Source of the DNA: Massariosphaeria phaeospora
Lineage: Eukaryota; Ascomycota; Dothideomycetes; Pleosporales
DNA: 64,000 nt
Direction of reading: 5' to 3'
Assembly: GCA_011032825.1 (NCBI GenBank)
Contig: JAADJZ010000003.1
Span: forward strand, 1,550,001 to 1,614,000
The position numbers were made by a program, and so were the translations under genes. Below are positions 10,662 to 21,449 of this stretch, piece after piece (the stretch's first letter is position 1; the number at the start of each line of letters is the position of its first letter). The notes beneath the pieces are model-generated. The model worked only from the letters and a program-made list of their open reading frames with translations, had not been told where the DNA came from and made no database searches.

Positions 10662-13406
10662 ATGATCGCTGGGCGTGGCCGCCAGCGGATACGGCCGCCG
10701 CGAAGGGTAAGTCCGCACGCTTTCACTGCTCCCGCTCGCCGCGCTGCACCCGCGCCCGTCAACTCGCCGGCAGCCCACCACTCCACTCCCCCCACCCCCG
10801 CCGCCGCCGTCGCCGCCGCCGCACTGCTGACATGCCGCTCTTCCGCCCGCAGGGCCTCCACGGCGACGACATCGACTTCGAGAACACGTGGAGCATCATT
10901 GCCTCGGCCTTCAAAGAGATCCACACCAAGAATGCCTCGCGGCTGTCGTACGAGGAGCTGTACCGCCACGCCTACCGCATCGTGCTGAAGAAAAAGGGAG
11001 AAGAGCTCTACAACCGCGTGCACCAGTTCGAGCAGGATTGGCTGGGCCACGAGGTCCGCGGCTCCATACTGTCGCTCTTCTCGCCCAACCTCCTGGCCGA
11101 CGCGCAGAGCCTGGGCAGCACAACCGCCAACGAGCGGCGTGTGGCGGGCGAGCGCTTTCTGAAGGGCTTGAAGCAGGCCTGGGGCGACCACCAGGTGTGC
11201 ATGAGCATGTTGGCAGACGTGCTCATGTATATGGTAAGCCATTCCGTGCGCTGCCACCGGCCCGCGGGCACAAGCTAACCCAGATCGTGGCGAGCAGGAT
11301 CGCGTCTACTGCCAGGATAACCGTCGCCCAAGCATATACAACGCCGCCATGGTTCTCTTCCAGAAGGAGATCCTGCAGTCGGCCACCTCGGACGTTGCCG
11401 GCCGCGTCGTCCTGGGCCTGCTGAACCACGTCATCCTGGACCAGATACAGATGGAGCGCGACGGCGATGTCATAGACAAACACCTCATCAAGTCGTGCGT
11501 GTACATGCTAGGCGACCTGTACGAGGATGAATTGGAGTCGGACGACCAGCGCCTCTACACCACCTCGTTCGAGCGCGAATATCTCGAAACAAGTCGAGGC
11601 TTCTACCGAGGGGAGGCCGAATTGCTGCTGCGCGACTCGGACGCAGGTGCATACTGCAAGCAGGCGCGGCGGCGGATATACGAGGAGGAGGAGCGGTGCA
11701 AGTCTACACTGCTGGAGGTCACCATGCCCAAGATCCAGAAGGTCGTGGAAGACGAGCTCATCAAGAATCGGATCCGCGAGGTGGTCGACATGGAGAGCGG
11801 TGTGCGCTTCATGATCGACAACGACCGCTTGACAGAGCTGAACCTGGTCTATGACCTGAATTCTCGAGTGGACGACAAGAAAGACGAAGTTACACGGGCA
11901 GTCCAGAAGCGCATCGTAGCCATGGGTGCCGATGTCAACAATGCCGCCCTCGCAGCCTCACAAGCCCCCGCTGCTGCCGCCGAGGCTGGAGACAAGGCAA
12001 AGGGCCCCGCACAAGACAAGGGTCTCAACCAGCAGACGGTAGCTGCCATCAAATGGGTAGAAGATGTGTTAGAGCTGAAAGACAAATTCGACCGTATCTG
12101 GAGCGAGTCTTTCCAGTCGGATATTCTTCTCCAATCAGCGCTGACTAGGAGCTTTGCCGACTTTATTAACTCGTCGGCGTTTCCTCGCTCATCCGAGTAT
12201 ATATCGCTCTTCATCGACGAGAACATGAAGAAGGGCATCAAGGGCAAAACAGAAATGGAGATTGACATGGTGTTGGACAAGGCCATTACCCTCCTGCGGT
12301 ACATTCAAGACAAGGATCTTTTCGAGCGATACTACAAGAAGCACCTCTGCCGGCGACTCCTCATGAACAAGTCTGTCAGCAATGAAGTTGAGAAGCAGAT
12401 GATTTCCAAAATGAAGATCGAACTCGGCAACAACTTCACGGTCAAGCTGGAGGCTATGTTCAAAGACATGGCCATCTCCGAGGAGCTTACCGCTGGTTTC
12501 AAGACCCACGTCGAAGGGCTAGGCGAGAAAGATCCCAAGCGCATTGAACTCGGTATCAACGTTTTGACGAGCATGACATGGCCATTGGAGACGATGGGCG
12601 GCGCAGGCGATGATGACGAAGGCAGGCGATCGAAGTGTAACTTTCCGCCTTCCATCGATCGCATCAAGCGGGGCTTCGAAAAGTACTACAACCAAAAACA
12701 CTCAGGACGGCAGCTTACCTGGCTTGCAAACATGGGCTCTGCAGACGTCAAGGCCGTGTTTCCCAAGGTGCAACAGAGGGACGGATCGACCAAAGAGCGT
12801 AGACATGATCTCAACGTGTCTACATACGGCATGGTCATTTTATTACTCTTCAACGAGCTGCCTGCGGAAGAAAATCTAACCTTCGAGGAGATTCAGGCGC
12901 AGACAAACATCCCCCAAAATGATCTGATCCGCAACTTGCAGTCGCTAGCTGTAGCGCCCAAGACGCGGATTCTGATCAAGGAACCAATGTCAAAGGACGT
13001 CAAGCCGACAGACAGGTTCTCTTTCAACGAAGGGTTCACTGGCAAGTTCGTCAAGATCAAGGTCGGGGTCGTGTCCAGCGGGAACAAGGTCGAGAGTGAC
13101 CGGGAGCGTCGCGAGACGGAGAAGAAGAACGATGCTTCGCGAGAGTACCAGATTGAAGCCGCTGTAGTGCGGATCATGAAGTAAGTAATGTCGGGCAGAT
13201 AGTCTTAGATCGATATGCTCACCATGTACAGGCAACGCAAGGAGCTCCTGCACCAACAGCTCGTCATGGAGACGTTGAGCCAGCTGGCCGGGAAATTCAA
13301 ACCTGAGGTCAACATGATCAAGAAGCGGATTGAGAACCTCATCGAGCGGGAGTATCTCGAGCGAATCGACACAGCAGAGATGGACTCGTACCGGTATCTG
13401 GCATGA
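10662..13406 (+). CDS. CUL3: Cullin-3, scaffold of a BTB-type ubiquitin ligase
   Basis: Four exons, 10662-10706, 10853-11233, 11298-13180 and 13232-13406, give 827 residues. Introns are 146, 64 and 51 bp with GTAAGT/GTAAGC donors and consistent phases. Cullins hold substrate adaptors at the N terminus and the RING protein Rbx1 at the C terminus. Visible features are the N-terminal helical repeats starting [15 protein letters not shown], the cullin homology region around residues 370-650 (for example [19 protein letters not shown] and [18 protein letters not shown]), and the winged-helix end with [17 protein letters not shown]. The neddylation lysine is Lys770. The protein ends in YRYLA, the usual cullin terminus. 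Cullin-3 is favoured over CUL1 or CUL4 by the N-terminal motif and the [10 protein letters not shown] region. The neddylation-lysine codon is split by the last intron. A low-complexity acidic/Ala linker lies near residues 350-385. Confidence 0.95.
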
Positions 13407-15284
13407 AGGGTTGTCGCTTTTGCTCGATAGGTGATACAGATTTCCGCATGCGCATTTCCTCCGACTGCGACGCGGCTCTGCCAGCATCAAAGTCATGATG
13501 AATGGAGTGAGCTCTGACCTGGTTTCCGGCGCAAGGATCTTGTTTGGTTCGCGAATGGGGCGTAGGGATTTATCGATGGGTATCAGCGTCAATGTAGTCG
13601 TGTGAGTCAATTCCAGACCAGGAAGAGGGAACAGTGGCCGATGGACTTTTGGCCAAGGGAAGTAGGAAGTAGAGGCTACCATGGAGGTGGAGACATATAG
13701 GACCCATGTCTACAAGATACAAGTGAAGACTGGAGCAGTAGCCCTCAAGCACATGGGAAGCAAAGTAGCGAATGTTGGGTGACGACCAAGATGGCCCGCT
13801 ATCTGCATGATAGCTAATGGATGATGTGTCATCACGTGCATGTACCTAGCCCTGGAGCGGCACGACTGAATTGGTCTACCTCGCATGTGAAGACTAGGCT
13901 GGATCTGCGGCTCGCAGGGGATGCCAGTTACCGGCACGCTTTTTGGCGATTGAAGGTGGTGAGTCGGCACGCCAAAGCTTAGCCATGTTCTAGGGCGCGC
14001 GCTTGTTTGCTGAGTTCCAGCTTTTGGGCAGAAGGATGCAATGCTGAAACGAAACAAAACGATGGGTAAATGCGGAAAGGGGTTCGGTCGGAGAAGAAAG
14101 GAGTCGTTCTACTCGTGCGGCACGGGGAAGCTTGGAACGAGGTGGTCTAGTCAGGCAATGCATGGTGCCCGGTGCCTGGTAAGACTGCCCCAACCACGGG
14201 ACGAGCTTGATGACTGTGAATAGCTGGGGCAAACAAGCATGCGCGGCAGGAGGGAAGCAAACAAAGCAAGCTGGCAACCTTGGACGGTCGACTCGTCGGG
14301 TGAGGGCTCGCCAACCTAACCTCGCCAACCTCGCCAACCATGGGGCCCGGGCCGGAGCGCTGCGAGATGCGAAACTCAAACCGGACGGCCTGGCTGCGAC
14401 AAGTCCAGTCCGCCTTTCAAGGTGGGAAGTCAAGTTGCACCACGCCATGTCGGATGTCCACGGGCGGCCAGGGCGTTGGGACAGCCAGAAGGCAGAAGGA
14501 AGGTGGTTTTGGGGGCAAGAGGCGGGAGATTGGCGTCATGCAAGCGACTCGTGCCTCCTGAGTGCTGGGCAGCAGGTGGGCAGCGGAGATGACGGCGCAG
14601 CTGGAGGCGCACGGCAACCCGGATGGCCTGGCTATCGATGGCCTGGCTGTCTAGGACCTGGACCTGGGACCGCTGGTGCTGGTGCTGGTCTGCTCTGGCG
14701 GCCGTGGCCGGCGGCTTCCGAGTGGCCTCGATCTGCATCTCTGCATCGCCAAAGGATACACCCGACCAACACGACACGACACCACACCAGCAACAAGACA
14801 CGCCAGCGAGCAGACGCTTGCCAGCACCGTCGCCCGGCCGGACACGCGCGCGTTCCTGGACGCTGAAACAGCGGCGCCATGCGGCGTCAGATTGCACAGC
14901 GCCACCGATGCTGGTGCCGGCTCCTGAATGGCTGCCCTCCTGAGGGCCGTGGCGCCCGAGATGCAAGAAACGCTGTGCCAGTCTGCGCCGTGTGGCGCCC
15001 CCGTCCGCCTATATCTATCAACTCCTGCCGCCCCGGGCCCCCCGTTCTGGTCCACCTGCTCTCGCTCCCTCACCACCGTCTTGCTGCATCCACTCGCTCT
15101 GAGCACTCGCTCGTTCCATTCACTTGTCTGCCATAGACGCCACCTTCCTTTGCCCTCTTGCAACAGCCCTGGTCGGCCGTCCTCCACAGCCTCCGCGCTC
15201 GACGCCGCGTCTCGTCTTCATTGTTCATAGCATCCCCAAAAGTCCCGAAGCATCAATATCCGCAAACTCCAATCATACGCCGTC
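13407..15284. other. 1.9-kb intergenic region upstream of the GH128 gene
   Basis: It contains the cullin 3' flank and a long GC-rich, low-complexity 5' region. Open frames on both strands (for example 14207-14866 plus and 14430-14966 minus) overlap each other and have Arg/Pro/Ser-rich, non-protein-like composition. I support no gene here. Confidence 0.55.
15008..15017 (+). promoter_or_regulatory. Probable TATA box for the GH128 gene
   Basis: CTATATCTAT lies about 270 bp before the start codon, followed by a C/T-rich leader. Position and context suit a fungal TATA element, with a leader of about 200 bp. Confidence 0.45.
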
Positions 15285-16823
15285 ATGTCGTCCCAGGTCA
15301 AGCTCGGCTTCCTCGCCCTCCTTTCCACCGCCGCCGCCGTGCCCCACTACAGCCACAACAAGTTTCACAACAGGCCGTCGGGCGCCAGCGGCCATGCCTA
15401 CCCTACGGGCGGCTGGCCCGGTCTCCAGAACAGCACTGCCTTGTCGAACCCAGCCGGTCCCACGGGCCTGACCCCTGATGAGCAGACGACGACGATTCTG
15501 CAGACCGACTACTCCACCGAGACCCTTGTCTCGACCATCTACGCCTCCAAGTCGGGCAATGGCCAAGGTCCAAGTGAGGTTGTCGCAGCGGATGCCTCGA
15601 CTGGTGCCGCCAGTGTCTGCGGCCAGACCATCTACGTGACTGCCACCGACAAGGTCACCGTCACCGTTCATGCAGGTGGCGTTCCGTCTGGTTCTGCATC
15701 CACCCCAGGCCAGGGATACGAAGCTCCATCTCAACCACCGGCCGTCCCAGCCTCGTCCGCAGCCGTTGTCGAGTCTCCGGCCGTTTCTGTCTCATCTGCA
15801 GCGCCTGTAGCTACTCCGGTCGTCAAAGAGTCTGCTACACCAAAACCCGAAGATGTCTACTCGATCCTCCCGGTCAAATCCGACGCCCCTGTCGAGCAGC
15901 CCACCCCTGCGCCGGTTGCTACCTCCAAGCCCGAGTCTACCCCGGAAGCCGTCCCGTCTTCCTCTATGGTACCCGTTGAGACTCCAGTCCCGTCTCCCAC
16001 GCCAGTCGAGCCTACTTCCCAGGTTGTCGCCTCCAGCGCTGCCCCTACGTCATCCCAGGCTGCCCCATCCTCTACCCCTCAGCCACCGTCTTCCGGCTAC
16101 TCGGGCTCCAAGCGAGGTCTTGCTTACAATGAAGCGAAACTCTGTGACGCTTTCAGCGGCGGCAGTTTTGGGTTTGCCTACAACTGGGGTTCAAAGAGAG
16201 AGGAGGAGTTGCCCAAGGAGATCCCCTATGTGCCAATGTGCCACAGGCCCGGCCTCCAAACTCCCGAGGAATGGCTCGCGGACGTCAAGCTTGCTGTTTC
16301 ACAGGGAACCAAGGCCGTCATGGGCTTCAACGAGCCCGACCACGCGGAGCAGGCCAACCTCGCTCCTAACGTCGCCTGCACTGCATGGAAGAAGTACATG
16401 AACCCGATCGCCGAGCTTCACCCTGAGGTCACCATCATTGGCTCCTCTGTGACCAACGGTCCTGCACCAATGGGACTTGATTGGCTCACTCGCTTTTACA
16501 AGGAATGCCCTGATGCTATCGTGCACGCAGAGAACATCCACTTTTACGACATCTGGGATTCAAGTGCATCTGGAACTGTCTCGCGTTTCCAGCAACAAGT
16601 CGAAAAGGCCGCTGCCATCTCCAACAAGAAAGTCTGGGTTACCGAATTCGGCCTCAACCCGGGAGCAGCCAGCCCCGAACAAACCGCCACCTTTGTCAAG
16701 GAAGTCACCAAATTCATGGACGGGTCGGATACCTGCCAGGGCTATTCGTATTTCATGGTTGGCAACGGCGCGAATCAGCTCAACGGTTCTGGGCCTGTGT
16801 TCGAGGCCTATGCCTCCGCTTAA
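15285..16823 (+). CDS. Secreted GH128-type beta-1,3-glucanase (Asl1-like) with Ser/Thr/Pro-rich stalk
   Basis: A single exon of 512 codons. Members hydrolyse beta-1,3-glucan and sit in or at the cell wall. Residues 1-18 form a signal peptide (VKLGFLALLSTAAA). Residues 20-270 are a low-complexity wall-type stalk rich in Pro, Ser, Thr and Val. The catalytic domain begins at KRGLAYNEAKLCDAFSGG, near residue 277. The proposed acid/base is Glu350 in GFNEPD and the nucleophile is Glu454 in VWVTEFGL, the paired glutamates expected of this clan-A glycosidase fold. Paired cysteines are present (Cys286, Cys321). No GPI signal is visible at the C terminus. It is the last intact gene before the AT-rich block; its 3' end is only about 420 bp from it. 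Confidence 0.92.
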   Translation: MSSQVKLGFLALLSTAAAVPHYSHNKFHNRPSGASGHAYPTGGWPGLQNSTALSNPAGPTGLTPDEQTTTILQTDYSTETLVSTIYASKSGNGQGPSEVVAADASTGAASVCGQTIYVTATDKVTVTVHAGGVPSGSASTPGQGYEAPSQPPAVPASSAAVVESPAVSVSSAAPVATPVVKESATPKPEDVYSILPVKSDAPVEQPTPAPVATSKPESTPEAVPSSSMVPVETPVPSPTPVEPTSQVVASSAAPTSSQAAPSSTPQPPSSGYSGSKRGLAYNEAKLCDAFSGGSFGFAYNWGSKREEELPKEIPYVPMCHRPGLQTPEEWLADVKLAVSQGTKAVMGFNEPDHAEQANLAPNVACTAWKKYMNPIAELHPEVTIIGSSVTNGPAPMGLDWLTRFYKECPDAIVHAENIHFYDIWDSSASGTVSRFQQQVEKAAAISNKKVWVTEFGLNPGAASPEQTATFVKEVTKFMDGSDTCQGYSYFMVGNGANQLNGSGPVFEAYASA

Positions 16824-17385
16824 ACAGCTGTTATGGGCTGGGAAGAGTCGTGGGAACGTCATTATTTTGATTTTAGCGCAGTTTCAAAATTTCACTCACA
16901 CGGTCGGTTTAGGGAACCGGGTCTTCGAGGGTTATACCGTCGCGTGCTCTCTGTAGAACATCTGATGTTTCCGCTTCCTTTCTCCTTTTGATAGAACTAC
17001 TTTTTAACTTTTGGAAAGGATTGAAGTCGAGTGAGTGGTTTATAGTGGAAACAACTGACTACTATTGACAACATTCTAAACTGCATGTTGTTCGTAACTT
17101 GTTGCGCGGCTATAGTGCATCTTTTTCAAACTGCACTAGTTCGAATATCATAGCTGAGGGCAAAAGAGCGTGATGTCCAATTATACCGTCGTTATACTAG
17201 ATGTACTAGGTACATAGGTATTTAGTGCATACGATATTATTTCCAATGTTAAAATCTAGACACAAGACTAATTCGAAAGAGTAATTAGCTTTGAAATTTC
17301 AAATTAAAGATTAGCTAGCAAGTAATAGTTACTTTAAGTCTAAACAGCGATAGTTTGTTATACTATTTTCTTTTTACATAAAGTA

Positions 17386-20300
17386 ACGTAAACTACTAGT
17401 AACTTAGCTAAACTAGTAACTCGGCTAAAAATGCCAAGACTACGAATACTAACTACTTCGCTAGCACTTTTAACTTTTTCTACTTTTATTTACTTTTTTG
17501 TAGTATCTAATATAACAAACTACGTAACTACTTGCTTTTAACTTTAACAACTTGTTTATAGCTTTTGTGCAGCTTTTTACGTTGTAGCTAGTTTTTTTGC
17601 AGTTACTACAGCGTTAGCTAGTACTACTACTACAAAACTTTTTTATAAGCTGCACTATTAAAAACGTTGCTAAACTAACTTACAACGCTTTTTTACTATA
17701 CTCGATAGTGCTACTAGTTTAAAAGCGCTTTTTTTTACGCAATTTGCGCTTAGTTATTACTTTAAGTTGCTTTTAAAGTTTACAATTTTGTACATTAAGT
17801 AGTATAGCTTTTTGCAGCATATGCTTAGCACTTTTTATAAGCTACAAGTAGCTTTCTTGTAGTATTGTAAAAAAACGCTAGAAGTACTTACGCATAAGTT
17901 TTAACTACAAGCTAAACTTTAAAGTGTTGCTAAGCGTTTTAAACGTTTACGAAGTAGCTTCTAGTAAAAGTGCTAGTAAAGTACGTAGCTACACTTTAAG
18001 TTAATTTAACACAACTTACGCGTTTAAATAAATAAGCTTTAAAGTTTTAAAAGCTTTGTAGTAGTTCTACGTTGTAAATACATTAAAAAACGCGTTTTTA
18101 AATGCTAAAAAAAAACTTTTCTTGTTAATATAAAAAACGCGTTTGCGCGCTAAGTTTTTTACTTTTTAAAAGTACTTTTGCTTTAGCAGCAAGAAATACA
18201 GTACATTTAAAAGCTAAAGAATATAAAATAAATAAAAAAGCATACAAAGCGTAAGAATTTTATTTTCTAAATAACGTAAACGATTACTAAGTAGCCGATA
18301 TTACTAAGTAGCTAGAAATCTCTTAGCAATACTTACTCTACTTTTGATCTACAATGCTTTAATCAAATAACGTGCAATTTAATTAACAAAAAAAAAATTA
18401 CTTTTGCTTTACAAGCTTTTTAATTTAAATAGTTTTAAAGCGCTAACGCTGCTGTTACTGCTTTTAACGTACTTTTTTAAACTTTATGTTAACGCGTTAA
18501 AAGAATTGCTGCACAACGCAGTTGTACTCTAAACAGCTAGAAGCTTACTACTACTAAAGAGCAAACAATTGTTTAATATATTCTTAACTTTAATTCGCGA
18601 GAATTTGCACTTCGGCTGTCTAAAGTAAAAAATATAAAGAATAAACTAGTAGCTACGCAAAGTAAAGAGCTAGTAGGTAAAAAATAGGCTACAAGATTTG
18701 TAACGCGTTTAAGCGAGCTTAAAATAGCTTTTAATTAAGCAAAAAACTAGCAAAGAATACAATAAGAAAATTCTAAAGTAATTATAGCGTAGTTTAAGCT
18801 AGTTAGAAATACTAAAGCTTAGTACAGCATTTACGAAAATAACGTGCACAACTTCAACAAAACTAGTTTCTAAATAAGCGTAATTAGATTTATAAAAGTT
18901 GTTACAAGCTTTTAAAAACGTACTTAACTTAATTTTATCTAGCTAGGTAATTAAAAGTAGGTAATAGTTATCTAAAGCATTTGCGCTACAAAGTACGCAA
19001 TCTCGCTATTTATTATCTACAAAAAGCGCGTTTACATTTTAGTATAGTACAAAGAGAACTTTATACTTAGCAATTAAAAGCTTTTAGTTTCTAAGAATAG
19101 CTAGAAAAACATTGCTTTTAGTTTTAAATAGTTAAAGCATTTTAACGCGCATACAAAAGCGCGTTTAGTAAAAAAGTATTAGCTACTTATTCTAGACAGC
19201 TATAAAAGCTACTAATCTTAGAATTTTAAAAACTATTACTTTAGAAACAAAATTTTTACGCTTTGCATGCTAGCTTATTTATTCTATATTCTCTAGCTGC
19301 TAGATGTAGTTTGCTTTTTGCTGCTAAAGTTAAAGTACTCTCAACGCGTTTGAAACTTAGCGCGCTAGCGCGTTTTCTATATTAACAAAAAAAGCTTTCT
19401 GCTAGCTTTTAAAAACGCGTTTTTTAAAGTGTTTACAACAAAGAATTGCAAAAAAGCTTTTAAAACTTTAAAAGTAGTTTTTATTAACGCGCAAGTAGTT
19501 TTTAATTGTTTTAAAATACGACTGTGTACCTCGCTACTACTTTTTGCACTAGAAACGCCGTAGTAGTTAAAAACTCTAAGCAATACGCTTGAATTTAGAT
19601 CGCAATTAAAGCTAGTACGCGATTCTATTACTAAATTGCTTACTTTAGCGCAAAGTAGCATCTTCTAGCTTGTAAAAAAAGCTAAACTAATGCTATATTA
19701 GAACGCGCTTAAAGACTACTATATTAAAAAGCTTAAAAATTAATTAGCAAAGATAACTAAGTAGAAATTGCGCAAACAAAAGCGAATTTGAATAGGTAGT
19801 ACAATAGAGTATAGTAACAAATTAGCGCAAGTAGCTGCTAAAGCGTTTATAGCGCTTTAGCTAATAAAAAAAGCGCGTAGTAAAAAGAGTTAAAAAAGAG
19901 CACAACTAGCTCTACGGCGTTGTAGAAACTATAGTAATACAAAGCACAATACCCAAACCTACTAAAAAAATACAAAAAAAGCTTTTAAATTTAAAGCTAG
20001 CACAACGTACGCAGGTTTCTTGTTTAATAGCAATTAATTTAATGTTCTTTAAAATAAGTTGGTTGTGCTAAGAGATTTCTAGCTACTTAGTAATATTAGC
20101 TACTTGGTAATTGTTTACGTTAGTAGATTTTAAACTTTTAGTTAAAGTAGCTTTTGTAGCTATTAAGTATAAGCAGCTTGTATACTTTTTTTTAACTCGT
20201 TTTTGTATACGCGTTAAAGTACTTTAACTACTTTAAACCTAGCGCGTTGTTTGTCTAGCTATTTTTCAACACTAAAAGCTTTTTATTACGTAGTATTAGA

Positions 20301-20884
20301 ACTTTTTTGTACTACGCAGAAATGTAAACGAGTTTCTTGTAGATAATAAAAAGCGAAGTATAACTACTATTTGCGTAGATACTCTAAATTACAGTAACTT
20401 ACTTGCAATTGCTTAGCTAAACTAGCTTTAGTTAAGTACGCTTTTTAGAGCTTGTAACAACTTTGCTAAACAATGCAACGCCTATTTAGAAACTAGTTTT
20501 ATTAAAGTTGTACACGTTGTTTGAGTATACGCTATACTTAGCTATTGTTTTGTCTACTAGCTTAAACTACGCGTTAATTACTTTAGAATCTTTTTGCAGT
20601 ATTCTTTGCTTATTCTTAGCTTAATTAAAAGCTATTTTAAGCTTAGATAAACGCGTTACGAAGCGCGCAAGCTAGTTTTTGCTTACTAGCTTGCTACTAC
20701 GCTTGTTTAGTAGTTGTAAAACCAAATAGCTTTACGTAGTTATTTTCTTTTAATTAATAGCTACTATAGGCTATAATAAGCTAGACTAGTTTTTTGCAAA
20801 GCTTTTAAAAGTACCTTGCATCGAATTGCTACTAAAGTAGCAATTCGTTTTTTTTACACGAATATACTATTTCTATTTCTATTA
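17386..20884 (-). mobile_element. Minus-oriented Pogo/Fot1 relic split by a second Pogo insertion
   Basis: The left part, 17386-18273, starts with ACGTAAAC after a TA dinucleotide. It contains the inverse of transposase 3' sequences seen in the copy at 18274-20120 (for example the strings around 18125-18270). The right part resumes at 20121 in the same orientation and runs to about 20884, where a MITE interrupts. I could not find its far terminal repeat. It is heavily mutated, with no open frame. Confidence 0.6.
18274..20120 (+). mobile_element. Pogo/Fot1-type DNA transposon relic, 1,847 bp
   Basis: Terminal inverted repeats start ACGTAAAC at 18274 and end GTTTACGT at 20120, continuing for about 55 bp with few mismatches. 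They are flanked by TA at 18272-18273 and 20121-20122. Near 19260-19400 a mutated plus-strand DDE_1 transposase C terminus can be read: LLDVVCF-like, then FLLAFKNAFF. That matches the better-preserved copy at 27898. Other regions carry many stops. It sits inside the older element that starts at 17386. Confidence 0.85.
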
Positions 20885-21317
20885 ACGTACTTTATGAGTT
20901 CGCCGGACACACAGGTTCGCCGAACACCTGTTTTTACTAAAGAAAATTAATAATCTAAGGCTTAATAACTCTAGATCTACTTAATAGAATTTTCTAAAAA
21001 TTTAATATGTTATTTCTGTATACATTAACCTTTCAATTCTAATATTACTAAGCTCTACCTAGTCTAATTCTAGAGATACAAAAAATACGCTAAAATAATT
21101 CCTGTAATTTAGGCTTTCTTTAATAGCTTTTTAAATACTAAAGCTAGAGCTTAGTAACCTTAGAATCTTAAAGTTTATATAGATGCAGCTTAGTAGTGAA
21201 ATTTTTAGAGAATTCTATAAAGTAGATCTAGAGTTATTAAGCCTTAGATTATTGATTTTCTTTAGTAAAAACAAGTGTTCGGCGAACCTGTGTGTTCGGC
21301 GAACTTATAAAGTACGT
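20885..21317. mobile_element. 433-bp MITE, copy 1
   Basis: Terminal inverted repeats of about 100 bp begin ACGTACTTTATGAGTTCGCC and end with the inverse at 21317. TA lies on both sides (20883-20884, 21318-21319). The same length and sequence recur at 27447-27879. It has no coding capacity; the small frame inside it is chance. Confidence 0.88.
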
Positions 21318-21449
21318 TACTATACTATTAATCTATTTCAAGTATTATTAAACCTACGATTAAACGCAGTTTTACATTCAAATTGCTTTATTAAAATACT
21401 TTTAATAGATTAATTACTTCGTTTACAATATTTAGTTTATTTAATAATT

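Noticed and set aside
10128..10988. Long plus-strand frame across the ZIM17/CUL3 intergenic region
   Set aside because: It runs through antisense ZIM17, promoter and the first cullin intron; Pro/Arg/Ala-rich shadow.
9951..11257. The minus frame of ZIM17 continues upstream to give a 447-residue protein
   Set aside because: Beyond 10330 it is antisense to cullin exon 2 and the C/T-rich promoter. Composition is Gly/Arg-rich, and a well-placed ATG precedes the mitochondrial presequence.
14207..15187. Overlapping open frames on both strands upstream of the GH128 gene
   Set aside because: All lie in GC-rich low-complexity DNA, overlap each other in several frames and show no domain.
19377..19661. 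94-codon minus frame, with a 68-codon counterpart at 46821-47027
   Set aside because: Antisense to the Pogo transposase C terminus; the sense strand carries the recognisable motif.
21183..21413. 76-codon plus frame
   Set aside because: It spans the end of a non-coding MITE and its flank.
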